Assembly: GCF_039602135.1 (NCBI RefSeq)
Contig: NZ_CP125942.1
Coordinates: 930,001-994,000, forward strand
Direction: 5' to 3'
Source: Glutamicibacter sp. B1
Lineage (GTDB): Bacteria > Actinomycetota > Actinomycetes > Actinomycetales > Micrococcaceae
Length of the DNA stretch: 64,000 nucleotides
Part shown: piece by piece, positions 60,549-64,000 of the stretch
Layout: each line of letters opens with the position of its first letter
Numbering within the stretch: position 1 is the stretch's first letter
Notes under the pieces: model-generated
What the model saw: the letters and a program-made list of their open reading frames with translations, nothing else
Databases searched by the model: none
What the model was told of the DNA's origin: nothing
Position numbers and translations under genes: made by a program

Positions 60549-61763
60549 GTGAGCTCCCAAAAAACTTTTACGCCAACTGGTCACCCACGCCGGGTATCCC
60601 TGATTGGTTCTACCGGATCCATCGGTACCCAAGGCTTGGACGTCATTTCAAAGGCATCGGACAAATTCTCGGTGGCTGCTCTTTCAGGCGGCTACAACGT
60701 GGAATTGCTTGCTCAGCAGGCTGTTGAATACCGCCCAGCTTTGGTTGGATTCGCCGGAGACTCTGTCGACGAACTCGCTTCAGCGATCAAAGATGCTGCG
60801 AGCCAGGCTTCGGTTAGTGGATACGAACCTGAACTCGTCGCTGGGGAGCACGCGGCAACTGCGGTTGCTGCCTTTGGCGAAGCGGACGTTGTGCTTAACG
60901 GCATTACCGGCGCCATCGGGCTTGCTCCTACCATTGCAGCTCTAGAAGCTGGGCACCTGTTGGCCCTGGCGAATAAAGAATCCCTGATTATCGGTGGACA
61001 GGTAGTCAAGCAGATTGCCGCACCAGGACAGATTTCCCCGGTTGATTCTGAACATTCTGCTTTGGCACAGGCTTTGCGTTCAGGCGCGCCAGAAGAAGTT
61101 TCCAAGTTGCTGGTGACTGCTTCGGGAGGCCCATTCTTTGGATACACCTATGACCAGTTGCGCGAAGTGACACCAGCACAGGCGTTGGCGCACCCCACGT
61201 GGGATATGGGGCGCATGGTGACGACGAACTCGGCAACCATGGTCAACAAGGCTTTGGAAGTCATCGAAGCTCATCTGCTTTTTGATGTGCCATTGGAAAG
61301 AATCGAACCTGTGGTGCACCGCCAATCGATCATTCACTCCATGGTCGAGTTCATTGATGGTTCGGTAATCGCTCAGGCCTCGCCGCCGGATATGCGATTG
61401 CCCATTGCCTTGGGAATCAACTGGCCGCATCGTGTTGCAGGTGCCGCCAACGCCTGTGATTTCTCAAAGTCAGCCAGCTGGACCTTTGAACCATTGGATG
61501 AAGAAGTGTTCTTCGCAGTGAAGTTAGCGAAGCAAGCAGCAGCTTCTTCCGGGACACACATGGCTGTCTACAACGCCTCAAATGAAGTCGCTGTGGATGC
61601 TTTCCACGAAGGAAAAATTCGATTCACTGACATCGTCGAGACCATCGAACACGTACTCGATGACTACACGCCAGTGAACGCCGAACTTAGTGTAGAAACC
61701 GTTCTGGAAACGGACCGTTGGGCCAGAGCGCACGCTGCGAAGATTCTGGGAGCCAAAGCATGA
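60549..61763 (+). CDS. dxr: 1-deoxy-D-xylulose 5-phosphate reductoisomerase
   Basis: Second step of the MEP isoprenoid pathway; NADPH and divalent metal dependent, target of fosmidomycin. It has 404 residues. RRVSLIGSTGSIGTQGLDVI is the NADPH-binding start. NGITGAIGLAPTIAALEAGHLLALANKESLI and PVDSEHSALAQAL carry metal and substrate residues. TASGGPFFGYT, HPTWDMGRMVTTNSATMVNKALEVIEAHLLF and HRQSIIHSMVEFIDGSVIAQ follow. Starts with GTG. Its stop overlaps the rip1 start by four bases (ATGA), the conserved actinobacterial dxr-rip1 pair. Confidence 0.97.
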   Translation: MSSQKTFTPTGHPRRVSLIGSTGSIGTQGLDVISKASDKFSVAALSGGYNVELLAQQAVEYRPALVGFAGDSVDELASAIKDAASQASVSGYEPELVAGEHAATAVAAFGEADVVLNGITGAIGLAPTIAALEAGHLLALANKESLIIGGQVVKQIAAPGQISPVDSEHSALAQALRSGAPEEVSKLLVTASGGPFFGYTYDQLREVTPAQALAHPTWDMGRMVTTNSATMVNKALEVIEAHLLFDVPLERIEPVVHRQSIIHSMVEFIDGSVIAQASPPDMRLPIALGINWPHRVAGAANACDFSKSASWTFEPLDEEVFFAVKLAKQAAASSGTHMAVYNASNEVAVDAFHEGKIRFTDIVETIEHVLDDYTPVNAELSVETVLETDRWARAHAAKILGAKA

Positions 61764-63109
61764 GCGTCATCCTTTTCATTGCCGGCATCCTCTTTATGGT
61801 TGTTGCTGTTGGTCTATCTATTGCACTGCACGAAATAGGTCACCTCGTACCAGCGAAGCTTTTTAAGCTGCGCGTGCCGCAATACATGATCGGCTTCGGC
61901 AAAACCCTTGTTTCGTTTAAACGAGGAGAAACTCAGTACGGAATCAAGGCGCTTCCTCTGGGCGGCTACATCTCGATGGTTGGCATGTATCCGCCACGAC
62001 CAGAAACTGAAGACGACAAGCCAGCAAAGAAACCTAGCCTGTTCCAAAAAGTGTTTGGGCAGATGGTTGATGATGCTCGGTCTCAAGCAAACGAAAATGT
62101 TTTGCCGAGCGACGAAGGTCGCTTGTTCTACCAGCTGCCGGTCTACAAACGCGTGATCATCATGCTCGGTGGCCCGTTCATGAACTTGGTGATCGGTTTT
62201 GTTGTCATTGCTATTGTTCTGACCAGTTTTGGGCAAGCAACGCCGACAACAACGATCTCCGAGGTGTATCAGTGCATCGCCAGCGCAGAGAACGCTAATC
62301 AAACAGAGTGCACCGACAAAGACGTTCCCGCTCCAGCCTATGAAGCGGGGCTCCGTCCCGGTGACACCATTACTGCAGTTAATGGCGCCGCCGTGGAACA
62401 GGGTGAGTGGAACAAACTTACCGATGTTATTCGGGTGAATCCAGGGCAATCGATCACCCTCGATTACCAGCGGGACGGCCAAAACCACACGACCACATTG
62501 ACCCCGTATCTCACCGATCGGCCGGCCACCGACGACAACGGTTATGTGCTTACCGATGACCAAGGCAACTACATCATGACCAAGGTTGGCTTTGTGGGGA
62601 TGAGCTCCTTGCAAGAGGATCTGACCCAGCCACTGAGCGCAGTGCCGGGAGTGATCGGAAACCAGCTGCTCACGATTGGAAACGTTATCTTGCATCTGCC
62701 GCAGCGCATGGTGGACGTTGCCCAGGCAGCGTTTGGTGACGGTCAGCGTGATCCAAACGGTCCAGTGTCTATTGTCGGGGTCGGGCGAATTGCTGGTGAA
62801 ATCAGCGCCGAAGACTCAATTTCAGTCAGCGATAAGTTTGCAACCTTGCTGTCTTTGGTTGGTGGACTGAACCTCGCGTTATTCGCCTTCAACCTGATCC
62901 CGCTATTGCCACTAGACGGTGGGCATGTGGTCGGCGCGCTTTATGACGGCATCAAGCGAATGTTCGCCCGAATCTTTAACCTGAAAAACATCAAGCCGGT
63001 GGACACCGTCAAATTGTTGCCACTGACCTATGTTGTTGTGGTGGCCATGTTGGTAATGGGTGGTCTCTTAATATACGCAGACATTTTTAAGCCAATACAG
63101 TTGTTCTGA
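61760..63109 (+). CDS. rip1: Site-2 zinc metalloprotease (Rip1/RseP, M50)
   Basis: Intramembrane protease that cleaves anti-sigma factors and other membrane proteins. The 449-residue protein has a first helix with the zinc motif HEIGH (His24, Glu25, His28) followed by LVPAKLFKLRVPQYMIGFG and GIKALPLGGYISMVGMYPP. A central PDZ domain (APAYEAGLRPGDTITAVNG) and the third zinc ligand in FNLIPLLPLDGGHVVGALYDGIK complete it, with a last membrane helix. Start ATG 61760 overlaps the dxr stop; a longer in-frame reading would lie inside dxr. In many actinobacteria ispG (gcpE) follows; here a YciI gene does. Confidence 0.95.
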   Translation: MSVILFIAGILFMVVAVGLSIALHEIGHLVPAKLFKLRVPQYMIGFGKTLVSFKRGETQYGIKALPLGGYISMVGMYPPRPETEDDKPAKKPSLFQKVFGQMVDDARSQANENVLPSDEGRLFYQLPVYKRVIIMLGGPFMNLVIGFVVIAIVLTSFGQATPTTTISEVYQCIASAENANQTECTDKDVPAPAYEAGLRPGDTITAVNGAAVEQGEWNKLTDVIRVNPGQSITLDYQRDGQNHTTTLTPYLTDRPATDDNGYVLTDDQGNYIMTKVGFVGMSSLQEDLTQPLSAVPGVIGNQLLTIGNVILHLPQRMVDVAQAAFGDGQRDPNGPVSIVGVGRIAGEISAEDSISVSDKFATLLSLVGGLNLALFAFNLIPLLPLDGGHVVGALYDGIKRMFARIFNLKNIKPVDTVKLLPLTYVVVVAMLVMGGLLIYADIFKPIQLF

Positions 63110-63132
63110 GCCAAGAGAAATATGCTGTAGCT

Positions 63133-63432
63133 ATGACTGTTTTTGCTGTTGAATACGTTTACGCTGATGACTCTGTAGAACTGCGTAATGAACACCGTCC
63201 GGCGCACCGCGAGTACCTCATCGGTTTTGTAAACGAGGGCCCAGTGCGAGTTTTGGCATCAGGACCGACCCCTGCCACCGACGGCGCGTTACTAATCCTG
63301 GCCGCTGAGTCCGAGGCAGCACTGAACGAAGTACTGGCCAATGACCCATTCAAAAAGGCTGGTGCGATTGCCCAGACCACCATCTCCGAATGGAACCCAG
63401 TCATCGGACTGCTGCAGGAATTCGCAGCCTAG
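63133..63432 (+). CDS. YciI-family protein
   Basis: A 99-residue dimeric alpha/beta barrel-type protein. It shows FAVEYVYADDSVELRNEHRPAHREYL (with the conserved Arg-x-x-His-x-x-x-Leu), GPVRVLASGPTPATDGALLILAAESEAALNEVLANDPFKKAGA and a C-terminal strand TTISEWNPVIG. The family's His and Asp residues, thought to form an active site, are present as R-P-A-H and NDPF. Biochemical role unknown. It follows rip1 by 23 bases and may share its transcript. A clear terminator comes after it. Confidence 0.88.
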   Translation: MTVFAVEYVYADDSVELRNEHRPAHREYLIGFVNEGPVRVLASGPTPATDGALLILAAESEAALNEVLANDPFKKAGAIAQTTISEWNPVIGLLQEFAA

Positions 63433-63446
63433 AGCAACAGCGAGAT

Positions 63447-63482
63447 AAGCTCCCGCATTTCTTTCATAGAATGCGGGAGCTT
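63447..63482 (+). terminator. Terminator after YciI gene
   Basis: AAGCTCCCGCATT (63447-63459) pairs perfectly over 13 bases with AATGCGGGAGCTT (63470-63482), loop of ten bases, followed by AGTAATTT. Confidence 0.88.
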
Positions 63483-63541
63483 AGTAATTTAACAGTTCGG
63501 TGGATGCACACCCTGAAACCATAGGAGTTGGAGGCGAAATT

Positions 63542-63964
63542 ATGGATTTGCATGTCAATGAGAGCCTGATCATCCCTTCAGCTGAGCTCACTTGGAACTT
63601 CAGTCGATCCGCTGGTCCCGGTGGTCAACATGTGAATACCTCGGACTCGAAGGCTGAACTCTCGTGGCCAGTTAGCGCATCCCGCTCACTATCTGCTTGG
63701 CAACGACAACGGTTGTTAGAGAAGTTAGGTTCCCGCCTCATCTCAGGTGCACTGGTGGTGAGATCATCGGAAGAGCGATCCCAGTGGAGGAATCGCCAAC
63801 TCGCCATGGAGAAGATGGTGCGGCTGATCAATCAGGCGTTGGCTCCCGATGCGCCGCGGCGAAAAGCCACCAAGCCGACAAAGGGATCACAGCGAAGACG
63901 GCTCAACGCCAAATCCAACAGGTCCATGACCAAAGAGCTTCGAAGAAAACCTACCCGAGATTAA
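63542..63964 (+). CDS. arfB: Peptidyl-tRNA hydrolase ArfB (ribosome rescue)
   Basis: Codon-independent release factor that frees ribosomes stalled on mRNA lacking a stop codon. It has 140 residues with the catalytic GGQ motif in FSRSAGPGGQHVNTSDSKAEL (near residue 30). The C-terminal basic tail (RRKATKPTKGSQRRRLNAKSNRSMTKELRRKP) enters the empty mRNA channel in known ArfB. Start ATG 63542 has GGAGG ten bases upstream; a longer in-frame start at 63500 would add 14 non-conserved residues. Last gene in the window; the remaining 36 bases hold nothing recognisable. Confidence 0.95.
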   Translation: MDLHVNESLIIPSAELTWNFSRSAGPGGQHVNTSDSKAELSWPVSASRSLSAWQRQRLLEKLGSRLISGALVVRSSEERSQWRNRQLAMEKMVRLINQALAPDAPRRKATKPTKGSQRRRLNAKSNRSMTKELRRKPTRD

Positions 63965-64000
63965 ATGTACTCAGGTTAAGTGATTCAAGTCATAAATCTT

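Overview
The window is chromosomal DNA of a moderately high-GC actinobacterium. Gene order and protein style (dusB-dgt-dnaG; rpsB-tsf-pyrH-frr-cdsA; dxr-rip1; DivIVA-type proteins; a DtxR-type iron box; frequent GTG starts; many start/stop overlaps) point to Micrococcaceae, with Glutamicibacter/Arthrobacter as best guess. No phage, transposase, CRISPR array, rRNA or replication origin was seen.

Layout. 1-1327: two minus-strand membrane or anchored proteins, the first cut by the window edge. 1431-5840: dusB, dgt and dnaG, then a tRNA-Asn gene with a strong terminator. 6.4-22 kb: an accessory-looking block between two identical tRNA-Asn genes. It holds an NCS1 permease, two uncharacterised membrane proteins, a type-II lumazine synthase (RibH2) next to a luciferase-like flavin oxidoreductase, an XRE regulator divergent from a methionine aminopeptidase with an 18-bp palindrome between them, bioB with operator-like palindromes, a three-gene hydroxamate siderophore operon (decarboxylase, N-monooxygenase, and an acyltransferase fused to an NIS synthetase) behind an iron box, an MFS transporter and a glycosyltransferase. 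22.4-27.9 kb: a methyltransferase-like membrane protein, a holin-like (YqjE-type) protein, a DMT permease, a second glycosyltransferase, tRNA-Met, a small membrane protein and an M23-family exported protein.

28-33.7 kb: the translation and lipid operon region rpsB, tsf, pyrH, frr, cdsA, with a hairpin-rich rpsB leader, followed by a DivIVA-repeat protein. 33.7-41.2 kb: a MarR/EamA divergent pair with a double palindromic operator. Next comes a two-sided carboxylate-transport locus, in which a LytS/LytR-type two-component system sits between two sodium:solute symporters, each with a small membrane partner. Three direct repeats matching the LytTR-binding pattern lie upstream of the acetate-symporter operon. 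41.2-45.3 kb: an Lrp/AsnC regulator divergent from an E1alpha-E1beta-E2 2-oxoacid dehydrogenase operon that lacks E3.

45.3-57.6 kb: two complete peptide-type ABC importers in tandem. Each has a lipoprotein binding protein, two permeases and one ATPase with two fused ABC domains, and each has a hairpin between the binding-protein gene and the permeases. The second importer has an unusually long permease. 57.6-64 kb: a small membrane protein, a GNAT acetyltransferase, a TetR regulator divergent from an acyl-CoA dehydrogenase with a long inverted repeat between them, dxr, the site-2 protease rip1, a YciI protein and the ribosome-rescue factor arfB.

The most notable items are regulatory (LytTR repeats, XRE/MetAP palindrome, 41-bp palindrome beside bioB, MarR operator containing a start codon) and architectural (acyltransferase-synthetase fusion, 505-residue DppB-like permease, DivIVA repeats, segment bounded by tRNA-Asn copies). 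I found no clear-cut new defence or mobile system.
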